Positions 46,111 through 59,039 of a stretch of DNA of 64,000 nucleotides are shown here, in pieces. How positions within the stretch are numbered: the stretch's first letter is position 1; each line of letters opens with the position of its first letter. The stretch is taken from the NCBI GenBank assembly GCA_035235625.1, contig CP141150.1, positions 6,262,001 to 6,326,000 of the forward strand, written 5' to 3'. The notes below the pieces were generated by a model that did not search any database, was not told where the DNA came from, and worked only from the letters and a program-made list of their open reading frames with translations. The position numbers and the translations under genes were made by a program. The DNA comes from Saururus chinensis. Taxonomy: Eukaryota; Streptophyta; Magnoliopsida; Piperales; Saururaceae.

Positions 46111-48867
46111 ATGGAGAGGCTTATCTACTCCTCCCCTCTCCCGGCCAAGACCCCTCCCGCCCTTCTCCTCCCCCGCCCCCGCCTCAGCCCCGCCTTCTCC
46201 CCTCTCGCCCGGGCCAGTTTCAAGCCCGCCTCTGCCCATTTCTTCTCCAAGCAGGATAACCCACCTTCTTCTTCTTCGATTGCTGCTTCGTTTCGGAGGT
46301 TCTCCGTCCGATTGGCTGGAGATAAGTCGGACCCAGTTTTCTGCGCGTCGGAGCCTGCGACAGAAGCCCACCAAAAAAAAGATGCAGGTGGAGGAGCTGC
46401 GGAGTTCTCTTGGCCAAAGGTTCGATTTTTATCAGAATTCTTCCATGAGCTCTGCCATTGTTTGGGGATTCTTTTGTTGGATGGTTTATTTTTGGGCGGG
46501 GATGAACACTGCGTAAAGTGTTCATCGCGAATTCTGAATCTGCGATATGGTCAAATTCTTCTGCTAGCGAACAATTAGATTCCAGAATGATTCTGTTGTG
46601 CCTCATCAAGAGTCCGTTGAGAGAGCGAGAACAACACTTGGTGGATTTCAAAGTTCTGTTATATAGTTCGGAATTTTAGTTCCGGAAATGATCCAGCAAT
46701 CGGGAAGTTTGAATGAGCTTACAGTCTACGAGATCCTTCTTTGTCACTTCTATCGATGGGTTTTTCACTTTTATTACGGATCTTCGATTTATATATTTGT
46801 GATTACAAGATGTTCCTGAATTTTGTTTCTTTGCTTTGCAATTTAGCAGGACAAGGTAGTTGATTCTAATATTTTCCCCTGATATCGGATAGCACTAATT
46901 TTCTACCGTTGTTATTAGTAGCTTATGATTCCTTTAGGAATAACATTTGGTGCGAATCATTCTAGATTTGTTCACATCCATGGCATAGTTCAAAATTAGT
47001 GCTTTTATTGCGAAAGGTAAGTCGATATTCACTTTACATTTTCTTGATGGTTTATATGCACGGTAGATTTTGCCAGTTGGTGGTAAGTTCGTATTGCTGA
47101 AAGCCTAAATACTCCCTCCATCCTATATTAATAGTTACATTTGAAAAAATAGTGGTTTTTATTGAAGGGTGAAACCTACATCTATGAGAAGAGAAAATAA
47201 GATTAAGATACTCTTTTTAAGTACCCATTCACTTAAATTGAACAAAATGGAGCTGTTAATATGGGACAATATTTTTTGCCAAATGGAGCTATTAATTTGG
47301 GACGGAGGGGGTAATAAATATAAACGTCTACACAATGGAATATTTGAAGTGTTAGTCCCTTTGGGATATCCTCTTGCACAGTTATTTAACCTAGACAAGT
47401 TGAGGACCAAGTCTCATGCATAAATGGTTTTCTGTTTACTGCAAGTGAAACTAAAGTCAATTAAACTGCTTATTTCAATTCACAGTTTTGCAGTGAAAGC
47501 CTTCAAAATCGAGTCAGGCTTAGTGAGCTCCTGTCTGTAAAAATGTAAAATTCCATTTCTTTTTTCTTTGAACTTTTATGTATATCAGGCTCTTTTAGAC
47601 AAAATCATATTTTTTGGATAATTAAAAACGTCTACTATCTATCCCTAACTTGTATAAGAAATGTGAATATAGTGTGTTCTAATATTGCAAGGTCTATAAC
47701 TTTGTTATGTAATATCACATGCTCAGTTTACATTAGGCCAAGGATTTAGTCGTGAAGTCATTTTAGTGATAATTAGACCTGAATGAGATCAAACACTAAA
47801 ATAAATTGTCATAATTGCATGAAAAGTTTTCTCAAATTGTGCTCAAATATAAACTGCTGCATATTTTAAAAGTTACCAGCGGTTTATAAATGGTGATACT
47901 CGGTTAACTTCTTTACATTGTAGATTTATGTTTTGTTGCAATTAATCTGTTAAAACCAAACGTTTTTTGTGTAAAGTTGTCCAATTGCTATATGTTCTTT
48001 GCCGAACTAAGTTATACTGATTTTTATTGTCTGCAGATATTTCCTTTTGGTGTGACGATATTTCTATCTGCATTAGTGTCTCTTCTAATCCAGCCTTTCC
48101 TAGCTTCTCAAGCCTCTGCCTCCATACAATCTGCTTCCAAAGTTGGGGGACCTGCTGCTGCTGCCATTGGAGGAAGACTCATCCGAAGCGAGCTACTTAG
48201 CAGTGCATGGACTGGATTCTTTGCTGGTTGCTTGCACACACTATCAGGGCCAGACCACCTTGCGGCATTAGCCCCACTTTCCATTGGCCGCTCCCGCTTG
48301 GAAAGTGCAGCTGTGGGTGCACTATGGGGTTGTGGTCATGATGCAGGTCAGGTCATATTTGGATTATTATTCCTTCTCCTCAAAGATAGGTTACACATTG
48401 AAGTCCTCAGAACATGGGGTACCAGAGTAGTAGGGATGACCCTGCTTGTGATTGGTGCTATGGGGATTAGGGAAGCATCGGAGGTTCCTGCCCCATGTGT
48501 TGCCCTGGAAAGTGGGGAGTGTGAGGTGTCAATGGTTGAACCTCTTGAAGCTCCAAAGAAAAAGATTGGGTTGGCAACATTTGCCACTGGGATTGTTCAT
48601 GGGCTTCAGCCCGATGCTTTGATGATGGTGTTGCCTGCTCTTGCACTTCCATCACGCTTGGCTGGGGCTGCCTTCCTAGGTATGTTTCTTGTTGGGACTG
48701 TGATTGCAATGGGAAGTTACACTGTTTTCATTGGTTCATGTAGTCAAGCTTTGAAAGACAGGGTTCCTCGGATAACAGAAAAACTGACCTGGGCCTCTTC
48801 ACTTGTGGCAATTGCTCTTGGATTTGCCATTCTCATTAGCCAATTTTTTGGTTACAGCCTGTATTGA
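46111..48867 (+). CDS. Chloroplast-targeted NicO-type nickel/cobalt transporter-like protein
   Basis: Two exons, 46111-46419 and 48037-48867, join in phase 0 (CCAAAG|GTTCG ... CTGCAG|ATATTT) to give 379 residues. The ATG has a good context (GCCATGG). Residues 1 to about 78 are Ser/Pro/Arg-rich with few acids, a typical plastid transit peptide. Hydrophobic segments follow from residue 104 (IFPFGVTIFLSALVSLLIQP). The metal-transporter signature is HTLSGPDH (His170, Asp176, His177), then GCGHDAGQ (His204) and HGLQPDA (His291, Asp296). A charged loop (about 250-280) separates two membrane halves. It matches the plant high-affinity nickel-transport family (NicO/UreH-like). The real substrate in plastids is not settled. 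Exon 1 is very GC-rich, unlike exon 2. A MITE lies in the intron. Confidence 0.93.
47112..47311. mobile_element. Stowaway-like MITE, 200 bp, in the NicO intron
   Basis: Terminal inverted repeats CTCCCTCCATCCTATATTAA and TTAATTTGGGACGGAGGGGG, with TA on each side (47110-47111 and 47312-47313). These are the hallmarks of Tc1/mariner-derived Stowaway MITEs. Confidence 0.9.
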
Positions 48868-49944
48868 CCTGAAAGTTGATTAACAATTTTACAGTATTGA
48901 AATGATTGGTGGATGCATGCAGTGCAGCTGGAATCATAAGTATCACCCTAAGCTGCTCCACTGGGTCTTGTTGCTCCATTTACGGGATTGAGGAAAATTG
49001 AGTTCATCCTTAAGGAAGGAGATTGTAGCTTTTCATAATTTCTTATGGGCATTTCCCTCCACTTTCCACTAGTGCCATTTTGCAATTAGGTGTTCAACAA
49101 ATTTCATGTAAGTTGCATTTTTTGTATCTATCATTTGAGAAAGATTTCACAGGTTTGGTTAGCTTCCAGTTTTATGCTTATATGTAGAATGATTATATCT
49201 AGATTATGTGGTATAGTTTTTAATTGGTTATATATGTAGCTTGTGCCCGAAAAAAATGGTTTACTCATTGTTTTACAGGCCAGGTGCTTATCATAATTAG
49301 GACTTGCATATTTGGGTGGAAACTCTCATGAACTTGTACGCATTGAAACTTTAGGATGCAAAACATATAGGGATGTGGAATATATAAGCAGTCAGATGTT
49401 GCTATAACAGAGGTTGTTACCAAAGGAAGATGTGTCCATCTAAAAACTGATTGAAAGGGCCAGTTTTCTGCTAGGTTTCAATTTTGTTATAAAGAACAAA
49501 CTTTTAGTCCAAATATGCGACTTATTCAGGTTCATAGAGCTGATATGATTATGGTGTTGTGATTATTAAGTGTGGATCTTATCCAAATGACTCAGCTTTT
49601 TATTTCATTTAATTTCAGCTGAAGTACCCGTTATATTATCGTTATTAGGATGGTCTTATACGTTTTCCTACCTGATTTTGGAGGATTATAAAATGCGTTC
49701 TGAGATAATGTGAATAATCTGCTATTTCTCAAATACATCTGATTTTGTATGGTAGGCGTTGCATTTGTTTATTTATTTTTTCATAGCAAGTATACAACGT
49801 GATTAGAAACTCTTTATAAAAATTCGTTTTGAAAATGCTGAGTGCTTATCTTGTCGGAAGCTGCAAGTAAGTTTAATTTTGAAACTTTGAAACTAAATTG
49901 AGATGGAGATGATTTGCCTTAATAAAGACTAAGGAAGGGGAGGT
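48868..49944. other. NicO 3' region and intergenic DNA
   Basis: The 3' UTR probably fills the first few hundred bases. I see no further gene. Confidence 0.5.
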
Positions 49945-50989
49945 TAGGGCTGGGAATCGGGTCAGGTCGATTTGGGTCAAATCGAGTCGGGTTGGCCTTG
50001 ACTCGCACTAAAATAAATCAAGTTGAAAATTTAAACTTTAACCTTACTTGAGTTGGGTCAGGTGTGCAGGTAAACTTATTTTTTTCCTCAGACTCGTATT
50101 TTATACTTTTTATTTACAAAGGCTAAACACAAAAAAACTTAAATGTTTGGTTCTTTAATTGATTTGTGGATGACACATTTTTGTAGTAGTCGTTAACGAA
50201 GACTTTAGAAGTATAGTGTTGTCTTTCTTACATTATGAGAGAAGATAACAAAATAGATCTTTAATATTTATTTATTCAAGATTAGCCCACTTGGCTTTTG
50301 ATAATTCACATGCAAATGCAAAATAGATTAAATATTATTTCTTTGATGGCTAGAGAGATAATGAGATTCAACGTGTCTTAATTACAAAATTCTTATAATT
50401 ACTTCTTTATGGATGCATCTAGTCTTACCCTCCTCAGTAGCTAGTTATACTTATTTATAATTTTTTTTCTATAAAAATTGTCCTTCGTCGAGCTTTTTCA
50501 TCTGTCTTTTTAGTTGCATGTTCTTTACCTGCTCTCTATTATGACTATCATGTTTTTCACATAGAGTTGAGTCTAGTGTGTGGTATATTTTATCGAATGA
50601 GAGAGAATGAGTAATGAATATAATAAAATATTATATATTTTTATTCTAATCACCACACCTAAAAGAATAACAGAAAATAAATTAAATTATATAGAAATTA
50701 ACCACGCCTTGAAGATATTATTCTCTATTATCCTAAAATGTATGTTTACCACGAAGCAAAATATATGTGATCATACCTATGCTCCAAAATTTAAGAATAA
50801 TAGGGTTTATAGTTGGGTAAAAGTTGGGTTGGCCGGGTTGTGCGGGTTGGGTTCGACCTGACCTTAAATTTAAAATGGGTCAAGAGCTTAAACCCTGACC
50901 CTACTTGTAGTTGGGTTGGGTTAGGTGTAAGGTTAGGCGGGTCAGGTTCGGGTTGGATAAACAGGTCGGGTTAAATTTTTTCATCCCTA
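49945..50989. mobile_element. Probable non-autonomous hAT-like element, ~1.05 kb
   Basis: The left end TAGGGCTGGGAATCGGGTCA and the right end TTTCATCCCTA form short imperfect inverted repeats (TAGGGCTG / TAGGGATG). Flanking 8-mers GGGGAGGT and AAAGAGGT match at five of eight, the differences all being A/G transitions. Both ends carry the GGGTCGGGTTGG-type repeats common in plant hAT derivatives. No transposase is visible. Confidence 0.5.
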
Positions 50990-51123
50990 AAAGAGGTAAA
51001 GGGATGATTAAGGGTCACAAGGGAAATGACTGAGAACAGGGAACCTGTTTTACAAATTTGTGATTTGGTTTAAATTGGAAGAGACTATTCCATCACCAAG
51101 ATGGGCTTTGTAGTTATTTAATA

Positions 51124-51265
51124 TTCCTACATTCTAAATTAATAGCTTAATTTTCTTAAATTTAAGTTATTAGGTACTTGAAAAAGAGCCTCTTAGATGT
51201 TGGTTTCATCATTCAATAAAAATTATTATTTTTTAAATATTATTATTAATATAGGATAGAAGGAG
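51124..51265. mobile_element. Stowaway-like MITE, reverse orientation
   Basis: TTCCTACATTCTAAATTAAT ... ATTAATATAGGATAGAAGGAG, flanked by TA on both sides. The interior (GTACTTGAAAAAGAGCCTCT) is the reverse complement of the element at 47112. Confidence 0.75.
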
Positions 51266-51543
51266 TAATGGTTATTTACTAGAACATTGGCCTCCCTTGA
51301 GGGGAGGGGGGTGGGTGTGCGCTCAACGTCCTTTTAAGTTTGGTGGATCTTTGAAAATGCCAAAGAATAGATAATAAATATATTAGTAGGTTTTACACAG
51401 TATGTAGGTCTAGGGATGCTGTTGGGATGGGTTTTGTCAAAGCCAATACCATTTAAGAAATGGTAATTCGAACTTGACAAGACCCAAATAACCCCAACCT
51501 ATTTAGAATTAAAAAATAATTTTTATTTTTTAAAAAATTTAAA

Positions 51544-51724
<181 letters not shown>

Positions 51725-51730
51725 TCCCGT

Positions 51731-51926
51731 TTATATGAGCCCGGGCTCATATATCTCTATGTGAGCCCGGGCTCTATAGGCTGTCGAATTTACATCTGGC
51801 TGCCCATATTACTCATGGGTTTATAATACTTATAAAACCCATGAATATTATAGGCCAATAGATGTAAATCCAACAGCCCGTAGAGCCCGGGCTCACATAA
51901 GCATATATAAGCCCGGGCTTATATAA
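51731..51926. mobile_element. Foldback element with nested palindromes
   Basis: About 196 bp that fold on themselves. The left side has GAGCCCGGGCTC twice, then ATTTACATCT. The right side has AGATGTAAAT, then GAGCCCGGGCTC and AAGCCCGGGCTT. The centre is a second hairpin (CATGGGTTTATAA ... TTATAAAACCCATG). It sits right next to the AT microsatellite. A diverged relative may be at 62975-63180. Confidence 0.75.
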
Positions 51927-52366
51927 ATTTTCTTCTATATATATATATAATAAAAAAATATATACTTATAACTTTATTTGGGTCGGTTCGGGTTGAATTA
52001 CCTAAAACATGAACTTGATTTGGATAATTATTCGGGTTGAATTTTAACAATTGTTCAGGTTAAATTTTAAAAATTAAATTTAACCCATTATAATCGGGTC
52101 AGGTTTTACTTATATACTGAAATTATCCCAAACTTCCTGCAACACTGTAGCTTTTTGTATAGACCATTAGGCAGAGGGAACAAACAAACACCCAAGATAT
52201 GACACACGCATCTCTAGGCGTTTCTTTACATAAATATATTACAAAACGAATATCTCAAATACAAGCCTATGTACTATTTATGAAAAAACACCTAAAAACA
52301 ATGCGAACATCCAACACTTTAAAAACATAGCACAACTTTGCTTGCAAGCCAAAACTCAAAATGCTA

Positions 52367-55300
52367 TCAGCCTTCATTATGGTGAGCGATATAAGGGTTC
52401 AACTTGTGGGGACTTGTGCCTGCTGAAAGGTCACTTGAAATTTCCTTCATAGTGGGCCGACTCTTTGGGTTCTCCCTTGTGCATATCAGAGCCAGTGCCA
52501 CTATAAAAGCCAGCTCTTGAGCCACAGAACTGGTTGGGGATGGCAGTCTTTTATCCAAAACACTTCGTAGAAGCGTATCCCAACCCTGTGCTGCTACGTT
52601 TGAGAGGAGATCACCGGGGTGCTCTCCCATTATCACTTCTAGAGCCACAACGCCAAAACTGTATACATCGCATTTCTCTGATGCCACCACTGTTGTAGCC
52701 AGCTCTGTAACATAGAAAAAGAAGCTGAGTTTCTTTTACTTCTGTAGCTCAAAATCAAGAAAAATTGGAAACAAAGTACTTACCTGGTGCCATGTAGCCA
52801 TAGGAGCCAACTGCCCCAGTCCAGGTGGACATGCCCTCTGTCATCAGCCTTGCAGTCCCAAAGTCTGAGATACGAGGCACCGACTCCAAATCCAAGAGGA
52901 TGTTCTTTGACGATATGTCCCGATGAACAATGGCATGTACCTGATCATGGTGCATATAGGAAAGGGCCTCTGCTATCCCTTTTATGATTTTGATTCTTTC
53001 CTCCCAGCCCAAAACTCTTCCTTCTCCCTTCAAAATGGTTCTCAAGTTCCCATTCTCTATGAAGTCATAGACCAAGTACATGCTCCCTTTCACCATGCAA
53101 GACCCATGTAACTTCACAACATTCCGGTGGCGGATCTCTCTTAGCGCTCTTATTTCACTCTCGAAAGCCTTCTTAGAAGTCTCATCGAACAGATCCTCAG
53201 ATGATTCATGTATGCGTTTTACTGCATAGGTTTTACCATTTGGAAGTGTGGCTTTGTATACGCTACCTTGTGCTCCTCTCCCAATGCAGAATTTTTCATT
53301 GAAATTCTCTGTGGCAGCCACAAGGTCTTTAAATGCTAATTTTCCATCATAATTCGATATCGACATGAACTTCTCTTCGTCTGCAGCATCCTTTCTCCTT
53401 CGTTGCACAACGATGGCTATTGCCAGCAACAGAAGAGCTACAAATGCAGCTGGGACCAGTACCGCGATCATCACTTTTAATCGGTTCCTTTGTCTTTTTC
53501 TGTCGTTACCAAGCTTTGCTCTGTTGCTATCGCAAGGCTTTAAGCCTTGTTCTACTTTGCCACATAAACGTGAATTACCCGCCAAGGCTTGAGGAGTAGC
53601 ATTCTGAAAGGCAGGCATATCTGGAAGGGAACCTTCAAGGTTGTTGTAGGAGACGTCCACATATTGGAGGCCTCTTATGTTTTTCAAGCCACTTGGGATG
53701 GAGCCTGAAAGACTGTTGTGAGAGAGACCGAGGCTGTCCAGGCCTATCAAGTACTCCATGCCATGTGGGATGGTGCCAGAAAAATTGTTGTGAGAGAGAT
53801 TGAGGCTCACCAGATAAATGAGTTTTCCAAGATCTGGTGGGATTGCCCCTGAAAGAAGGTTTTGACTCAGGTCTAGTTCTCGCAATTCCAGATTTCCAAT
53901 TTGAGCTGGAATTGCCCCTTCCAGTTTGTTGCTGCTGAGCCTCAAAGTCGTAAGTTTTGGGCAGTTTCCAATCTCCTCTGGAATAGGATGGCTGAGATTG
54001 TTCTTGGACAAATCCAAGTACTCTAAACGCGGCAATTGCTGAATTATTTTCGGTATTTGACCTGTGAGCCGGTTTTCACTCAAATTCAAATCGTACAAAA
54101 TCGAACTGGGGCTGAAGAGCTCGTCTGGAATTTTTCCTGTTAGGTGATTAGATGAAAGAATCATCCTTTCGATACTTTTCAACTGCCCAATCTCTGAAGG
54201 GATGCTGCCTGAGATGGAGTTGTCAGAGAAATCCAAATGGGTGAGGCTCTCACATTCACCCCAAGTTGGTGCCAATTCCCCTACCAGTTGATTACTGCTC
54301 AAATCAATATACCGAAGATACGGATAGACTCCAAAAGCATTGGATATGTCTCCGTTGAGATAGTTCTGGTAAATAAGTATTCTGGTTAGTCCTGAGCAGT
54401 TTCTAATGCTTTCAGGGATGGGCCCTGTAAACTGGTTTTTAGAAGAGGAGAAGTATTCAAGCTTCCTACCACGACAGATGTGAGGGGGGAGTTGGCCAGA
54501 AAAATTGTTTAAGTGGAAGCTGATTTGTTGAAGTGAAGGGGGACCAAAGTCTTGAGGTATACTTCCAGAGAAATTGTTGTTATTAAGATAGAGAAGGCGT
54601 AGGTTCTTCAGGTTGGATATTGAGGGTGGCAGAGTACCAACAAAATTGTTTGAGGCAAAAGACAAGAACTCCAAACTCTGCATATTACCTATTTCTGGGG
54701 GAAGATTTCCCGTTAGGGAGTTGTTGAAGAGAGTCATGCTCTTCAGCTGAACCAAGTTCCCCATGCTGGAGGGCAAAGGACCAGTTAACCGATTTTCAGA
54801 AAAGTAAAGGAACTTCAAGTTCGTCAAGCTTCCCATCTCTGAAGGTAGCGCCCCAGATATGCGATTGCGAGAGAGATCCAGATATTCCAGCTTGTGGAGG
54901 GATCCAATTTCAGGTGGAATAATTCCTGTAAGTTCATTGGAAGTGAGCTGCAAAAACATGAGTTGGGTCCAACTCGAGATGAGAGATTGATGAATTTCTC
55001 CGGATATCAGATTGCCTGAGAGGTCGAGGTTAGAGATTTGAGTGAGAGACTTGAGAGAAAGTGGCAGTGGACCAAAAAGGTTGTTGTTTGCCAGGGCAAG
55101 TATACTAAGATTGGTGCAAAAGCTGAACTCGTCAGGGATGGAAGAGTTAAGCTGCACATAACTGAGATCTAATGTTTTTAGCTTTGTCAAGTTACCTATG
55201 AAGGATTGTATGGGGCCTTGGAGCTGAGAATTATTTTTCAAATCGAGATGTTGGAGGTTGGACAGAAGGCCAATCTGTGGAGGTATCAGACCAGTGAAAT

Positions 55301-56033
55301 TGTTTTCTCCTAAATTCAGGTTTTGCAAGTTTCTAAGCTTTGTCAATTCAGCTGGTATGGGACCTGAGATTAAATTTAATGACAAATCTAACAAAATCAA
55401 CTTAGGGCAATTGAATATGAAAAGTGGGAAATCTGGACCAATATTATTGATTGCGAGTAAGAGATGGGTCAGGGAAGGCAAACCCATATACCGAAGCGGG
55501 TCAGGGGAAGAAAGATAGTTGCCAGCAAGATTCAAGTACCGAAGCTTTTGTAAATTGCTCAGCTGATAGGGGATATCTCCGTTGAAGCTGTTGTCATAGA
55601 AGCGAAGGAATTGCAAACTGCTCAAATTTCCAAGCTCCATGGGAATGGAACCCGTGAAATTGTTTTGGGTCAGATCAAGGTCGGTGAGCTTGGAAAGAGT
55701 TCCAATCCCAGGGGGAAGGCGGCCCGAAAGTTGGTTGTTTCTCAAGTTGAGTACAGTGAGGTGGGGGAAAGCAGAGAAGTTGAACTGATCAAGAGTGCCA
55801 TTGAGGCTGGACCTGTAGAGGTTCAGACTGGTGATGCTCCCACTGGAGTCACAAGTGATTCCAGTCCAGTGACATGGAGTATTGTTGCGACTCGGAGACC
55901 AGGAGTCGAGGGAGTGGTAAACCAAGCTGTCTTTCCATTTAAGCAGGGCCTCTGCTTGATCTTGAGCTGAGATTTTCAGCAGAAGGGATGAGTAGAGGAG
56001 AGTGAAGAAGGCAGCTCGGAGGAATGCATTCAT
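52367..56033 (-). CDS. LRR receptor-like kinase, MIK2-like
   Basis: Two exons, 52784-56033 and 52367-52704, join as GYMAP|E (CACCAG|GTAAGT ... TTACAG|AGCTGG) to give 1195 residues. There is a signal peptide (1 to about 23, ending ISAQ), an N-terminal LRR cap with Cys54 and Cys61 (CHWTGITC), roughly thirty leucine-rich repeats, a closing cysteine pair ([12 protein letters not shown]) and a transmembrane helix at about 855-877 followed by QRRRK. The kinase domain has glycine loop [10 protein letters not shown], Lys939 (YAVKR), catalytic Asp1039 in HRDISSKN, and Asp1057 in DFG. All key residues are present, so an active Ser/Thr kinase is expected. The layout fits the MIK2 (MDIS1-interacting receptor-like kinase 2) group, which senses secreted peptides at the plasma membrane. 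The ligand here is unknown. Confidence 0.95.
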
Positions 56034-56762
56034 GGTGGAGTGCTCTGCTAGAACGGAAATGGGTGGTTGGCGGATTGGAATGCTATTAAACGGTGTCCAC
56101 AGACTGGAGTCTAATGTCTGATTCTACACGTTGGTTGGCCGACGACCACGAGAGTCCGTACGTTATTTCTCGCGACCTTCCCTCGTTTTGGCAGGAACTG
56201 CCCTCAGTTGCCGATTGTCGCCTGTAGACCGGCGACCCCGGAATTTCGTCGTCGTTTTACACTCTTATAAAGACGTTCCTGGACAGCTTCGCAGTCGTAG
56301 ACCCCGGTTCTTTCTCATAGTCTACTAATCTCTTTATTTTTTAAAGCTATTTCTTCAAAAATAAGGAAGGTCGGAATGAGCTCTTTGACTATGTTGCAGC
56401 ACAACTTGAGAAAGAAAAAAGTTGTAGCCCTTACAGAAGCTCGCAAAAAAGAGGTAGCTTTGTGTATCTACAACTTTTCTCACTCGTATTTTATTTTCTT
56501 CTATTATTTTTCTTGTGGAAATGGGAACCACGTGCACAACTTAACCACCTGAGTTGTTAGTCTTTGTAACCTTTTTGTTAGACATTGGTTGGTGATCTTA
56601 ACATATGTATATTCTGTTACTTTTAAAACTTAAGTTCTTATTGTTCTTATTGTAAAATATTTAGGATTGAATCGAAAATTTTGGCACTTTTGCCTCTAGG
56701 GTATTGTAGAATACAAACCTTTTTCTTGGTTCAATGATATTGAGTTGCCTTGTTCATTTTTT

Positions 56763-57091
56763 GCAGGGGTAAAAGGACTACAAGGTAATAACTATGGATA
56801 TGTGGATGGGCTTCCTCCATTTTTGCAAGGAGGTAGTATGGTGCTCTTATTCTCACTGTTGTTAGTACTTGTCTTTTCTAAACCTTTTCTTATGATGTCA
56901 TTAATCACATTAATAGTTGTTTTTTTTATCAAATTTATTCACTTCTTGATGTGTTAATTTTTTTTGTATATGCAGATTAATTTCCCTAGCCTAGACAACA
57001 ATGATCCTAATCATGGGTGGTCTTTGATTTTGAACAATTATGTTGAGAGGGTTAAGGAGAACAAAGCTAGATGTGAATTGTTGACAATACA
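56763..57091 (+). pseudogene. Possible two-exon gene fragment, unrecognised
   Basis: After TTTTTTGCAG at 56764 a frame reads GVKGLQGNNYGYVDGLPPFL. After a further TATATGCAG (56976) another frame reads NFPSLDNNDPNHGWSLILNN followed by YVERVKENKARCELLTIQ*. The composition looks like real protein flanked by splice acceptors, but there is no start, and I know no family with this sequence. It may be a gene relic. Confidence 0.3.
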
Positions 57092-59039
57092 GTGAGTACA
57101 TACTAGTGATTGTGAAAGAAAATGATATCAGAGTAGCCTATCATTTTTTTTTCTTGGTGGGAGTGAGAACAGAATTTTGAAGTCATTATAAAGTAGTTTC
57201 ACCAAGTGTGGGAATTTTTGTGTGTAACTCTACAGGGTTAGATGCCAATTTTAAAGAATTTTTCAAATAAAAAAAAACCCGCTGATATTGTTGTACCTTC
57301 ACAAACCATATTTTCCACAGCTATGCAATTGACAAACCACCTTGTATGCATTACATCCAACCAAATAATTCGTATGGATTTTTTTTATAAGGGAATTCCC
57401 CTTAGTATTCTCATTGCTTACGTAGAGAAAAGTTGATGCATACGCTACAAAAAAAAAGGCTGTGGGAAGCCTAATAATGCACACAAATGTATAGAAGATA
57501 CATAACATAAAGTACAAGGAACATAATAGCACAAGGTAGAAGCACAAATACAAATATATATAGTACAAAATATATACTATACAAGATATGACGATCCTAA
57601 ATAAGATACATAGACATAATAAGCAGAGCGCCACTCTAGAGGGCAGTCTCCGAGATCAAAGAACACAACTCCACTAGGACAATGGAGATAGAGAAGTACC
57701 ACAACTACGGCTAAAGCAGGCTATCACGAAGACCAGCAACCTGTGGAGCCTTTTAGTCATCGACATTGATAACAAAAGTTCTTTAAACTGCATAAAGGAG
57801 GTAGAGATTTGAGCAAGATGAGCCACTATTTTCATCGCATTGCTTTTGACCTCAGTGAGTTCTTGCAGCTTGCAAAAGACAATAAATAATGATGATAGAA
57901 AAATAGAATGCCAATCATCTACCTAGAAAATTGACGTGAAAAGATTTAACTACTTGAGAGTGCTTGTCAGAAGAAGCTGGAGAGAACCATAATTAGGCCT
58001 TCCTAAAGAAGATTCATAAGATCTCACTGGCATTCATTTGATTGTGCCAAGGTCTGAAGGAGAACTAAAATTTTCAAGCATTCACCAACAGTGGTTGCTG
58101 CTTCTCCTACAACTGGTTTCTGTCATAAATAGAAAAAAAATATAGATCTAGTCAAAATTTGCAATTTAGAATCTTGTTTGCATCTCGTTTTGGCTGATAG
58201 AAAGTATAAAATAGATTTCAAAGAGATCAGGGTCTTAGTGAAAATCTCAAAAGGTAAAACTTTAAAAATAAATTATTTATGCACACGTACACGTAAGGTG
58301 TCAGATTTACATAACATATGTTCCGTATTAGTTTTCTTTGTTTGGTTTACTTTGAAGTGTTACATAAGATAGTCTGGCAATATATATAGTTTGTTCAATA
58401 CAGAACGAGAGTGTCAATGGAGCAACTTCTTTTATCATTTATCATATGGATTCTCTCATAATATGGGAATCAACATCACCTGCACAAAAAGGTATGCTGA
58501 CACCTTCAATGTTTTTTCGGTGCCCGGTTAAGAAAACCCAGATACTGCAAAAAACACTCATAGGGAATTTTATTTTTAAAAAATATATACTAAGAAGGTA
58601 TTTCTTCAAAACAAATACTTTGTAGAATAGCACTTGCTGATGACAACCAAAAATCAGTGAGTTCTCCCTTTAAACAATTATGTATTGTTGATAAAATTGC
58701 TAATAGAAACTTTTCCGGCCACTGTAATAAAAACTTCTCTATCTCCTTTCTAACAAGAATTCAACCTATTAAATATGATACAAAGGCTATCTTCAGGGCA
58801 GTAGACCATCTTCACTACCCTAATTGATGAATCGCTTTCCAGGTTCATCTATGACTGTTGAACCCGAAACTGACACAAATAACAAAAATTGGGATCAAAG
58901 GGTACCTATTATAGTAGTTGGACAAGGCACCGGATGGATTCCTGTGCCCGTGACTGCAGGGGGCTGATGGGCACATTGTCGATAGTGAAGTTGTAGGGCT
59001 TGATGTTGTTGGCCCAATCCACTTCAACAAGAGGGTGGG
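57092..59039. other. No gene recognised
   Basis: AT-rich DNA with short ORFs. The minus frame near 58900-59025 (NNIKPYNFTIDNVPISPLQS) looks protein-like but is short and unassigned. Confidence 0.45.

Noticed and set aside
46106-46651. Alternative-frame and antisense ORFs over NicO exon 1
   Set aside because: Pro/Ser/Arg-rich shadows of the GC-rich transit-peptide exon; the 46111 frame joins the transporter exon in phase.
55258-55970. Plus-strand ORFs over the receptor kinase ectodomain
   Set aside because: Antisense shadows of the LRR-coding exon.
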